Assembly (NCBI RefSeq): GCF_000226095.1
Contig: NC_016473.1
Span: 2,232,001-2,296,000, forward strand
Source: Thermothelomyces thermophilus ATCC 42464
Taxonomy: Eukaryota > Ascomycota > Sordariomycetes > Sordariales > Chaetomiaceae
DNA: 64,000 nucleotides
Direction: 5' to 3'
The translations under genes and the position numbers were made by a program. Of this stretch, positions 11,353 through 19,828 are shown piece after piece. The notes beneath the pieces are model-generated. The model did no database searches and was not told the DNA's origin. It was given only the letters and a program-made list of their open reading frames with translations. Position 1 is the stretch's first letter. Each line of letters opens with the position of its first letter.

Positions 11353-11798
11353 TTGATTGATTGCTCGAGATGAACCGGGTCAGCGGGACAGCGAAGGTGC
11401 AGGGGGCATGGTCAAGGGTTGGGCAGAAATGCACAGGAGCTAGCTAGTGTAGTTGAAGCCAGGCCGGGGGGACCTCGACGCCCAGATATCTGTCGGCCCG
11501 CGCTGCTTTTGCGGCTTTGGGGCCCGTCGAGCGCCGGGACGGGCTATCTGAGGAATCAAAAAGAAATAATCTTTGTACATTCGAATCTGGCTCGCGAGGA
11601 ATAGCTTGCTCGCTGCTTTTCGATCCTTGCCGAAAGGGCCAGGGTCGCAGTCCGTTAGGCCTGTCTCTCTCTCTCACTCTCTCACACACTCTCTTTTTAC
11701 AACCCTCCAGCAGCATCCCGTTTCGTCTCCCCCCTTTCTCCCGGCATCTGTTTCTTCTGCGTCAAACTCCAGCATGACAACCCACATCCTTGATTGAT
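11353..11798. other. convergent 3' regions, with pyrimidine tract
   Basis: Holds the 3' untranslated regions of eIF2B delta (plus) and the small mitochondrial gene (minus). It starts inside an ATTG repeat and contains a CT-rich tract at about 11661-11697. No gene seen. Confidence 0.5.
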
Positions 11799-12168
11799 TC
11801 ACGCAGCGGCCTCGCTCGGCGCGGCCGCCGCGGCCTTGGCTGCCCGCTCCGCCCTCCGCGCCCGCTTCTCCAGGATGGCCTGCTTCCGCTCCTCGAGCAT
11901 CTTGGTCTGCCGCTCATCCACGCCCTGCAGCCAGTACCCGAAGCTCGCGCCGACGCCGCCGAAAACCGGGTACGCCCAGAGAGAGCCCTTGTTGAAGAAG
12001 GGACGCATCTCGATGCCGAGCTGCCAGAAGCGGACGACGATGCCTGGATTAGAGCGTTGAGACGCAGGTGGTTAGTCTGCTCGTGTCGTGTGTGGGAAGG
12101 GGGGGCCGGGGCGGGGGGGGGGGGGGGGATGTACCGAAGCCGGCCCAAAAGAGAACTCTGCTGACCAT
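11799..12168 (-). CDS. small mitochondrial membrane protein, probably respiratory complex I accessory subunit
   Basis: Exons 12135-12168 (11 codons plus one base) and 11799-12043 give 92 residues: MVSRVLFWAGF joined to GIVVRFWQLGIEMRPFF. Two hydrophobic stretches lie at about 3-20 and 31-48 (SLWAYPVFGGVGASFGYWL), followed by a charged helix rich in Glu, Arg and Lys ending in Ala. Size, the short membrane-anchored N-terminus and the trailing coiled region resemble fungal accessory subunits of NADH:ubiquinone oxidoreductase (NDUFB4/NUVM-like). I recognise the conserved core but not the exact subunit name, so the complex I assignment is tentative. The 91-nt intron contains a run of 16 G. Confidence 0.6.
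12113..12128 (+). repeat. G16 homopolymer in an intron
   Basis: Sixteen consecutive G (C on the transcribed strand) inside the intron at 12044-12134, preceded by more G-rich sequence from about 12098. Could be length-variable and could form a G-quadruplex. Confidence 0.9.
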
Positions 12169-13159
12169 CTTGATGGGTTGTGTGTGGTTGTTGTGTCGTT
12201 GCTCGTGACTCGATTGGAAATCGCTCGAGAGCCCGGGGGTTTTCTGGTTCCGGAGAGTGTTTTATCGGGAACTTCTCAGAGATTTCAGAGTATGTTCCTC
12301 CTCTGACGAGATCCCGGCGTCGACGGAGTGGAATTGGCGCTCTGGGGGAGCTGTTCGCTGCTTGGAAGCTTCGTGATCTGACGTTGCGATGGTTTGCGGG
12401 CAATTGGCTCCTTCGTCGAATTGCAAAGCCACCTTCCGATGGGGTGGCCTGTGCGCCAATCCCCAGCTCATCAGATGCCAAATCGTTAGCATGAGGCGCT
12501 GGTTAGTTATTCCAACAGTGTGGCTTGATCCCTCCCCTGCCCTTGTCTTTGTATCATTTGGTGCCTTCAACCTGCATAACTAGTACTAACTAACTACACG
12601 AGTACTTCGTACACACATGCGATCGTAATCCGTACATACACTACAGATTACGGATGTCGCTACCAAAAGAACTGGCTCACCGCCAAATTTGACCGGCAGA
12701 ATGAATCCGCTAAAAGCAACGTAAAGTACAGTGGGGCAAAGCACTATAGCCACTAAAGCCTAGGCACTGTGGCCGATTGTTAGTGAAGATACCTTCTAAA
12801 ACTTTAGCGACCTTGTATGGTCCGTGCACAAAGGCGGTGAGCCAGTTCTTTTGGTAGCGACATCCGTACACAGCAGGCTGTCCCCACCCAAATCTTTACG
12901 GGCGGTGCACGCCATCTCCAAACGCGGCTTGCACCCGATCGATCGCGTGAAGAACTGCGACGACCTTTCGCACCTTGGATTTCCAGATTCCACCTCAACA
13001 GAGGTCCTCCCTTGTTCCGTGTCTTGCCCGCGAAACCATCAGAAATGACCTGAGCAACTGCACGGCACTTTTGCATTTGCTTGCACGTCCAAGCAGAAAG
13101 GGCAACCACCACATTTTCAAAGTTTCGGCGACAAACCACGACGCCCGTCATTCGCCGTC
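12169..13159. promoter_or_regulatory. divergent promoter region interrupted by a MITE
   Basis: About 990 bases between the start codons of the complex-I-type gene (minus) and SHG1 (plus). It contains a complete 216-bp MITE at 12651-12866 with its TA duplications, and GTAC-rich sequence just left of it (12600-12650). No other gene is supported. Confidence 0.55.
12651..12866. mobile_element. MITE copy 1, Tc1/mariner-like
   Basis: A 216-bp non-coding element with perfect 34-bp terminal inverted repeats beginning CGGATGTCGC and ending GCGACATCCG, flanked on both sides by TA (12649-12650 and 12867-12868), the target-site duplication of Tc1/mariner elements. A second copy of identical length lies at 61014-61229, with six differences seen over 216 positions (about 97% identity). 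No transposase is encoded; mobilisation would depend on an enzyme elsewhere. It lies about 290 bp upstream of the SHG1 start codon. Confidence 0.93.
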
Positions 13160-16075
13160 ATGCCTGCTGCTCTCGAGCCCTCTGCTACGGCCGCTTCGGG
13201 CGAACAGCAGATAGTCGCGCCTCCTGCCCCTAGAAAGTTCAAGGCATCCGACCTGCCGCTGCCCTCAGCGACGCGGACGGCCATCGAAGGGCTCGCACAC
13301 GCCTTCAAGAAAAAGGGCGGCTACGACGCCATCCGGAAACAAGTGTGGGAGAAGTTTGAAGCCAGTGTATACAGGTCTGACACCGCCTGGGTTGCTAAGG
13401 TTGCTAACGCGCGAGACCAGGACTACGAAGCCCAAGTCACCCAAGCCATTCTCGAAGTCGCCGAGCAGGAGGTCGAGCGCAATCCCACGCAGCTGCTAAC
13501 TCTCGAGCGAGGAAAAGCCGCTGCCCTTATTGATGGCGCGCTCGACCGCGGGGGCGTCTACCAGAAGGCGGAGGAGCTCATCAGCGCGCTGATCGACAGC
13601 CGCGCCATCGAGGAGCACATTCGCCAACTACGGCGCGCCGAAATCGGGGACGAAGCCGCCGAGCAAGAGCGCATCCGTGGCGCCAAGACAGACGAGGAAT
13701 ATGCCGCCGAAACGGCCGCCCGCCGGGCCGAGCGGGAACGTGTCCGGGCCGAGCTGAAGGCGGTTGAGGAGAAGAAGCGACAACTCGAGCGTGAGATCAA
13801 GGCGAGGGAAGATGCCAAGAGGCGCGAGGCCGAGAGGATCGCTCGGGAAGAACGGAGGAAAAAGGAGCGCGAGGAAGATGAGCGGAGGGAAAAGGAACGC
13901 CGCGAACGCCGCGAGAAGGAGAGAGAACTGGAAAGGGAGCGCGAGAAGGAGCGTGAGCGTGAGCGTGAGCGTGAGCATGAGAGTCGAAGAGAGAGGGAAC
14001 GGAGCCGCGATTGGGATAGAGATCGTGACCGCGACCGCGACCGAGATCGCGACCGAGATCATGACCGAGATCGTGACCACCGTGATCGCGACCGGGATCG
14101 GGATCGGGATCGGGATCGGGACCGCGACCGAGATCGTGGTCGTGATCGTGATAGGGATCGTGACCGAGATCGTGAGCGGTACGGTGAACGAGGTTATGAC
14201 AGCTACCGAGGTACTCCAAGAGATCGTTCAAGGGATAGGGACCGTGGAAGAGAGAGGGATAGGGAGAGGGATAGAGAGAGGGACCAAACGCGGGATCGAC
14301 GAGATAGCCGCGAGAGCAGAGCGAAACCGTCCATCGATGGCCGAACGGACGAGGTTGAAAAGAAGCTCAGCAAGGAGGACCACGAACGGCTCGAACAGGA
14401 AGCTCTGGCTGACCTTCTTCGGGAGAGCAAGCGCGTTGCCACCAAGCAGCCCGAGTTGGAGGTTGATGAGACACTTGTTCCTCCCCCAAAGAAAGCAAAG
14501 CCGGCCTCTGCGATTACCCCGATCCAGCGCCCGGCGACAAAGCTTTCCGAGCCCAAGGCTGTGGAGGCTAAGACGTCCGCATTAGACTCGAAAAAACCCA
14601 CGGATTCTAAAGACACAAAAGAGTCGAGCAATACCAAGCTATCCACCGCTTCTAAGGATTCCGAGGCGAAGCCCGAGAGAGGTCGGACTAGGAGTCCTTC
14701 CCGCGATTCACGAGCCCACCGCGGCAGAGATAGAAGCCGGTCCAAGAGCGTTGACCGCAGACGGAGGGATGCTCGCTCGCGCTCGCGCTCGCGCACTCCT
14801 CGGCCCCGCGACCGTAGCCGCTCTCGGCGGAGGAGCCGGTCAAGGTTCCGCGACAGGAGAGCTGAACGGAAAGACGATTATCGGGACGACCGCCGTGACG
14901 AGTACCGCCACAGTCGTCGCGACGACTCCCGCTCGACAAGGAGAGATGACCGCAAGGAAGATCGAAGATACGATTACAGAGACCGGAGCAGGTCTCGCGA
15001 CAGGGCTGACCGGCGGGAGCGGAGCCGTTCCCGTCTCAGGTCGGCGAGGATCGACGACAGGAGGGATAGGAGCCGCTCTCGCCGCCGTGATCCTCGCGAC
15101 CGCAGTCGCTCACCGCGCCCAAGAACCGAACGGCGGGATCGCTCTCGCTCCCGCCTGCGATTCGGCCGCAGGGATAGAAGCCGCTCCCGATCCAGGGACC
15201 GTGATTATCGTGACAGACGAGAACGCAGTCGTTCTCGCGCTCGCAGCGACCGAGATCGCAGCCGTGACCGCAACCGCGAGAAAGACAGGATCAAAGAGGA
15301 AGATAGGGAGCGACGACGCAGGAGCCGCTCCCGGTCTGCGCGGCCCCCTTCCCGCATGAGCCACACTGACATGGAAGCGTGGAAACAAGCCGAGGTGAAA
15401 AAGCGCGAACAGGAAGCTAAGGCCTACCTGGCGGCCCAGAAAGAGGCTAGGGAGAAGGGGCTCCCGGTGCCCGGTATCGACGATTGTCGGCCAGGAGATA
15501 GATCACCTGATCTCAAGCGCAGGCGCGACCCAGAGGAACATGATCGATACTTACCTGGCGACCGAGATCGCCACCGAGACCGGGACCAAGAGCGCGACCG
15601 CATGGACTACCGAGGCGGCGATCGTTATGACGGCGACCGCGATCGGCCGCGAGACAGAAATCGGGACCGGGACCGGGACCGGGACCGCGACAGGCGCGAC
15701 CGTTCACGCGATCGCGATGGAGACCGCGCAAGAGACGACCGTCGAGGCACAAGACGCCACAGCCGGTCGAGAAGCCGTGAGCGCGATAGGGACAGGTCAA
15801 GAGACAGAAGTCGTGACCGTGACCGTGACCGTGACCGAGATCGGGACAGCCACTATCGCCGCAGCCGGCGCGAGCGCAGTGTGTCTTCTCGGCGCGATAG
15901 AGATTGGGACCGGGACCGGGACCGAGACCGAGATCGTGACCGAGATCGTGACCGTGATCGTGATCGGGATCGAGACCGAGATCGAGAAAGAGATCGAGAT
16001 CGGGACCGAGAGCGTGAGCGTGATCATGGGCGGACTCGACACGACAGCCGGACACGGAGCAGAAGTCGTGGCTAG
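13160..16075 (+). CDS. shg1: Set1/COMPASS complex component Shg1-like, Arg-Asp/Arg-Ser repeat protein
   Basis: The first ~150 residues form a BOD1/SHG1 domain (SATRTAIEGLAHAFKKKGGY, AIRKQVWEKFEAS, QAILEVAEQEVERNPTQLL, RGKAAALIDGALDRGGVY), found in the Shg1 subunit of the histone H3K4 methyltransferase complex. The rest is a highly charged coiled stretch (ERER/REKE) and long Arg-Asp and Arg-Ser dipeptide tracts, chiefly about residues 270-345, 510-735 and 790-965. A 54-nt intron, 13367-13420 (donor GTATAC, branch GCTAAC, acceptor CAG), is probable: it is in frame, so the unspliced frame also stays open (971 versus 953 residues), and removal restores KFEAS-DYEAQ. The RD/RS tail suggests nuclear-speckle or RNA binding. 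Confidence 0.85.
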   Translation: MPAALEPSATAASGEQQIVAPPAPRKFKASDLPLPSATRTAIEGLAHAFKKKGGYDAIRKQVWEKFEASVYRSDTAWVAKVANARDQDYEAQVTQAILEVAEQEVERNPTQLLTLERGKAAALIDGALDRGGVYQKAEELISALIDSRAIEEHIRQLRRAEIGDEAAEQERIRGAKTDEEYAAETAARRAERERVRAELKAVEEKKRQLEREIKAREDAKRREAERIAREERRKKEREEDERREKERRERREKERELEREREKEREREREREHESRRERERSRDWDRDRDRDRDRDRDRDHDRDRDHRDRDRDRDRDRDRDRDRDRGRDRDRDRDRDRERYGERGYDSYRGTPRDRSRDRDRGRERDRERDRERDQTRDRRDSRESRAKPSIDGRTDEVEKKLSKEDHERLEQEALADLLRESKRVATKQPELEVDETLVPPPKKAKPASAITPIQRPATKLSEPKAVEAKTSALDSKKPTDSKDTKESSNTKLSTASKDSEAKPERGRTRSPSRDSRAHRGRDRSRSKSVDRRRRDARSRSRSRTPRPRDRSRSRRRSRSRFRDRRAERKDDYRDDRRDEYRHSRRDDSRSTRRDDRKEDRRYDYRDRSRSRDRADRRERSRSRLRSARIDDRRDRSRSRRRDPRDRSRSPRPRTERRDRSRSRLRFGRRDRSRSRSRDRDYRDRRERSRSRARSDRDRSRDRNREKDRIKEEDRERRRRSRSRSARPPSRMSHTDMEAWKQAEVKKREQEAKAYLAAQKEAREKGLPVPGIDDCRPGDRSPDLKRRRDPEEHDRYLPGDRDRHRDRDQERDRMDYRGGDRYDGDRDRPRDRNRDRDRDRDRDRRDRSRDRDGDRARDDRRGTRRHSRSRSRERDRDRSRDRSRDRDRDRDRDRDSHYRRSRRERSVSSRRDRDWDRDRDRDRDRDRDRDRDRDRDRDRDRERDRDRDRERERDHGRTRHDSRTRSRSRG
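14026..14184 (+). repeat. Arg-Asp coding hexanucleotide repeat, first block
   Basis: Imperfect tandem units of about 6 bp (CGNGAY type, for example GATCGGGATCGG) encoding alternating Arg and Asp inside SHG1. A second block of the same kind lies near the 3' end of the gene. Confidence 0.85.
15783..16020 (+). repeat. Arg-Asp coding hexanucleotide repeat, second block
   Basis: A second imperfect array of Arg-Asp codon pairs near the C-terminus of SHG1, with GACCGT and GATCGG sub-blocks. Because the units are multiples of three and purine/pyrimidine balanced, open but non-coding frames appear on the other strand. Confidence 0.85.
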
Positions 16076-16858
16076 AAGCTACGATTTGGCTGACGACCCA
16101 GGCCTGTCACACTCGCCGAATCTGCCGCAGGCGGAGAAAGCAGCTCGTCTTACCACGCCAATGCGTAATTAAATCGAGCCTATCGCGTTCACCGGCACAA
16201 AATGGGCCGGGCATTGACGGGGACAGAGACAGCGATTAGAGGAGTGGGGGGCTGCGACCGGAGGAGCCGGCTTGGCAAGCGAGCCAACGTAGCTCAAGCT
16301 ACACGTATGTAATGTGTTTCGACGAGAAAAGGAGCATTGGCGGTCATTCAGCGGGATCATTTGGGCGCCAGGGAGGAAAGGTTCAAGGAAGCAGAACAAA
16401 ACACCAGTGGTAGTAAGCCGGACCGGGGCGCCTTTGCCTTTCGGAAGAATATAGCCTACTGAGCCAAGCGGTCATCTCCCGTGAGATTGTTCGTAATAGA
16501 AACACCACAAATACTGTCCGTTCTTAGAACACTGGACTGTTGCCGAGTGCGCTTGCCAAGTGTGACAGGGGCCTAGTCAACCCTCCTCTCCTGTATATTG
16601 TCTTCTCGAGATGTCCTGACCACCAACCAGCAAGCCCGATGACAGTTTCAAGTCTCTTTGGATCATCACAGTGTTCTCTGCTAGACCAGAGCGACCACAT
16701 GGTTTGGTGCTTCCATTGCGAGCGGTGAAATCAGAACCATTGTATGTGCACAGGAACCCCCCGTTTCCCCTCAAGGGGAGGGAGTTAACCTTATCCTTAT
16801 TAACGTCATGCATGTCCCATCCAAGAATCCCATTCTCACCATCCCACTCGGTCCAAAC
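16076..16858. other. convergent 3' regions of SHG1 and the transporter gene
   Basis: Some 780 bases with no supported gene, RNA or repeat, between two converging stop codons. Confidence 0.45.
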
Positions 16859-18309
16859 CTACGACGTCCCCAACCCGCCCAACCGCCTCATAACGTCCCC
16901 TCCATCAAAGAACGCGCCGACAAGAAACATGACGACCAAGGCGCCAAAGGCTAGAATCAGCGCCCTGCGCACAGCAGGCGGTAGCCCGCCCCCCTGCTGA
17001 TCGTCCGCGCCGCCCTTGGCAAAAGCCCAAGCGGCCTGGCAAAGAGACGCGATCTGCTCCCCGCCGAGGGAGTAGTAGAGGAGGCCGGCCAGGGCAATGG
17101 TGTAGCCAAAGAATTGCAGCCACGAGATGGTCGTGCGCCAGATCATGACCGAGAGGATGACGAGGAGGATGTTTTTGAGGATGCCGGTCAGGGTCATGAC
17201 GAGGCCGGATGTTTTGCCAATCTTGATTTTAAAAAAAGAAGGGTTGAGGCGTTAGAGAGAGATGCGAGGGGACTCGGGGGAGAATTAGGCATCGAGCGCT
17301 TACCAGGAAAACGCTGCTCACGTTGAGCATGAAGGCGACCATGGCGTTGAGCAGCAGCAAGCCGCAGCCGGCCCTGGCGAGATCGGCCGGGTCGAAGGTG
17401 TTGGCCTCGGAGCCGATGGCAATGATGATGTTCATGACGGCGCAGACGGGAGCGTAGTAGTAGAGGCTGACGAGCGGGTCCATCTTCTGGGTGTCCCCGG
17501 ACAGCAGGACCTGGATCATGACGAGGCGCATGGCCTCGAACACAATGCCGCCGAGCTGGAAGAGGAAGCCGGCGAGGCTGAAGTGGATCTCGCCGAAGCT
17601 GGCGAGGGCCACGCCGGCAACGATGAGCAGGACGTTGAGGAAGCGCTTGAGCGAGGGCTCCTCGACGCCCCAGGCCCAGCTCGTCAGGAGAACGGCGACG
17701 GGTGCGGCGGCCTTGAGCATCTGGATGAAGGCGACGCTGAGGTACAGGTAGACCATGTTGCTGCAGACCAGGCTAGCGCTGTAGAGCAGGCCGATGGGCA
17801 CAATCGCGCGCAGGTAGGTACGCCCAGTCATCTTGACCTTCTTGCGCCCGTCGAGCAGCGTGGTGGTCCGGGCCAGGACCTGGGTCGCGACGGATGCGAA
17901 GATGAGGTGCCAACATGTCAGGATCACGGCTGTCGACGGATGAGCGGATGAAAAGTTAGAACTAGTTCGGAGCGGGCAAGAGCATACGATATTCTGCCGA
18001 CGGCAGTTAGTACTAAATCTTGCCCTAATACTCGGTTCCGTAGCACTGGTTGGAGCACTTACTGAATCCCCGACTGTCGATGATCCATTTGTTAAAGAGG
18101 ATGGTCAAATTGGAAAAGAAGATCCAACTCCTGCCGCAAAGCGAAATTGTAAGCGCGATCCAAACTCGACAAAAAATACATAGATATATATGTATATGTA
18201 TCTCTCCCACACTACTGGCGAAAACATACCCGATGTAGAACACCACATGGACCGATCGCTCAGCCGGGGTGGGCTTCTCAACTTGACGCTCCACATCGTC
18301 CTCGGCCAT
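16859..18309 (-). CDS. triose-phosphate / nucleotide-sugar transporter family membrane protein
   Basis: Member of the TPT (DMT-type) family of Golgi/ER solute transporters, with about ten hydrophobic segments; substrate not predictable. Five exons: 18230-18309, 18063-18130, 17988-17993, 17304-17929, 16859-17221, giving 380 residues with all phases consistent. The third exon is only 6 nt (AATATC), with donor GTATGC and acceptor GGCAG; including it yields the family motif SRGFKYPVILTCWHL. Other landmarks are ILFNKWII, LARTTTLLDGRKKVKMTGR, YLYLSVAFIQMLKAAAPVAV and IGKTSGLVMTLTGILKNILL. The start ATG is in context GACATGG and encodes MAEDDVERQVEKP, the usual N-terminus. Introns of 99, 69, 58 and 82 nt. 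Confidence 0.9.
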
Positions 18310-18596
18310 GTCGGCGCGGGACGGGAGACCGAAGGGTTCCGCCGAGTCTCCAGACAAGCGATCGGGCTTCTTGAAGGGGACCCCCGAAAAACAGGTCGCC
18401 AGATTTCGAAGCCGAGTCGCTTTTTATTCTACGGTCGAGCAAGGGAGGATGGGCGACCGACCGATGGGCATCGGAGAGGCTTTTAGCTTGAAAGAGAGAG
18501 AGAGCATCAGCCGTTCGGTCCAGAAATCACTCAATTCGGCCGCCTTTGCTGTCTTTGGCGAATGGAGGAAGAGTGCCGCCACGGGGGATGACGGTC

Positions 18597-18633
<37 letters not shown>

Positions 18634-19097
18634 GGCGGTTGTTGCCCAACAGGGAAGGGAGGGCTGAACAAGCTCAATGGGTAACTAGTGCGGGCCCCTT
18701 TGTTGGGGCGTTTCCCAATTTAGATCCAGGCTGTCATCAGGCTGCGCCAGGTAAGTCGTACTCGAGGTATGTGCCAGCCTACGTAGTAGTGTACGAAGTA
18801 CGGATTACTTGTACGGATTACTCCGTACATACGAGGTCGCAGTGCTGACTCCGTAATCCATACAGAGCTGTGCCCCACTCTACCACAAGCAGCAGAGATC
18901 TTCCAATGGCGGGCTTCTTCCCGAGCTGCAGTGGGGAGGATCCTCTCGACGGGTCATTGTGCATGCGGGGTGGCCGCTTTTTTTTTTAACTTTGCTTGCC
19001 TTTTTATCATTCGACCTCTTTTCGGTCGAGAAGCTGTTGTTCCCGTCACCTCTGACTCCCTTTCCCCTTCCCATAATAAATATATGACCTCGGGTGC
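18310..19097. other. upstream region of the transporter gene
   Basis: No supported gene. Contains a GA microsatellite (about 18600-18630), a GTAC-rich block at 18770-18850 with TACTCCGTA at 18819-18827, and a T-rich tract near 18978. Confidence 0.45.
18600..18630 (+). repeat. GA microsatellite
   Basis: About fifteen uninterrupted GA/AG units upstream of the transporter gene; non-coding. Confidence 0.85.
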
Positions 19098-19494
19098 TCA
19101 CTCGTCTAAGAGATCAGTGTTGGCACACGAAATATCCCACTTCTTGAGCATCTCTCTAAACTCGGAGAAAACGGAACCTCCGTCCATGACCGGGCTGTTC
19201 TTGTTGTGCGCAGGCGGGAATAATAAGGCGCCGACGCTCATGAATCGCTCTCCGATCCACTTCCCCTGTGGTCCAATTCCCCCCCAAGATCAATATTGCA
19301 GATGCTATGTCGTCTCTTTTTTTTTTTCTCTTGTACTCGCGTCATGTCACAAGACCAGAAGGGATAAACTGGTTTGCTTCGTAAAAGAGGTCGGGGATCG
19401 GGGAGTTGATACCGTACCTGGCGTACCTCTGGCACACCGCGACCACCTCCGGATGGTTACTTATAACGCACATCTCTTCGCCGAGATTATCCAT
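19098..19494 (-). CDS. small two-exon gene of unknown function
   Basis: Exons 19351-19494 and 19265-19098 (85-nt intron, donor GTGACA, acceptor CACAG, phase 0) encode 103 residues from the ATG at 19494: MDNLGEEMCVISNHPEVV, then YARYGINSPIPDLFYEAN, and in exon 2 KWIGERFMSVGALLFPP, SPVMDGGSVFSEFREML and a C-terminus ISCANTDLLDE. Composition is that of a real globular protein, the frame continues correctly across the splice, and the first ATG has G at +4. I recognise no family. More exons could lie upstream: a few codons before the ATG are open, but a stop follows. The same strand also carries the ubiquitin protease, whose 3' end is at 19829. Confidence 0.55.
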
Positions 19495-19828
19495 GCGCAG
19501 CCCGTCAACAGGGGAACGCCTTGTTCATATGCTGGAAAATGATGTGACCATAATCGGGCATGACACATCCATAGACGCGCCTTCGCTTGCCCCTCTGATT
19601 AACTATGTTTCAAACCCATATACACATCTATGTAGGCCGGCCAAGCACTGAATAAAGCCCCACGCCGAACTGCCCATAAATCTGGCCCAAGCATGGGCGG
19701 GGAAACGGTGCCCCTCATGAACCCCTTAAGACCCAATAACGCCGTTCGCTATGCATGACAACAAGCAAGACAACCCAAGGCAGGAACTCCGAGAAATCTC
19801 TCCTCGTCCTTACGCACGCTGCGGCGGC
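19495..19828. other. gap between the small gene and the ubiquitin protease
   Basis: About 330 bases expected to hold the 3' untranslated region of the ubiquitin protease and the promoter (or missing 5' exons) of the small gene. A short minus-strand frame beginning MPDYGHIIFQHMNKAF at about 19560 might be an upstream exon, but I found no intron that links it in frame. Confidence 0.35.

Noticed and set aside
13764-14585. Long open frames in other frames and on the minus strand within SHG1 (also 14203-14796, 15513-16055, 15540-16172)
   Set aside because: They arise from the hexanucleotide Arg-Asp/Arg-Ser repeats, which lack stops in several frames; the products are monotonous repeats of other dipeptides.
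18931-19542. 203-codon plus-strand frame
   Set aside because: No motif; it overlaps the minus-strand two-exon gene at 19098-19494, which has better coding and splice evidence.
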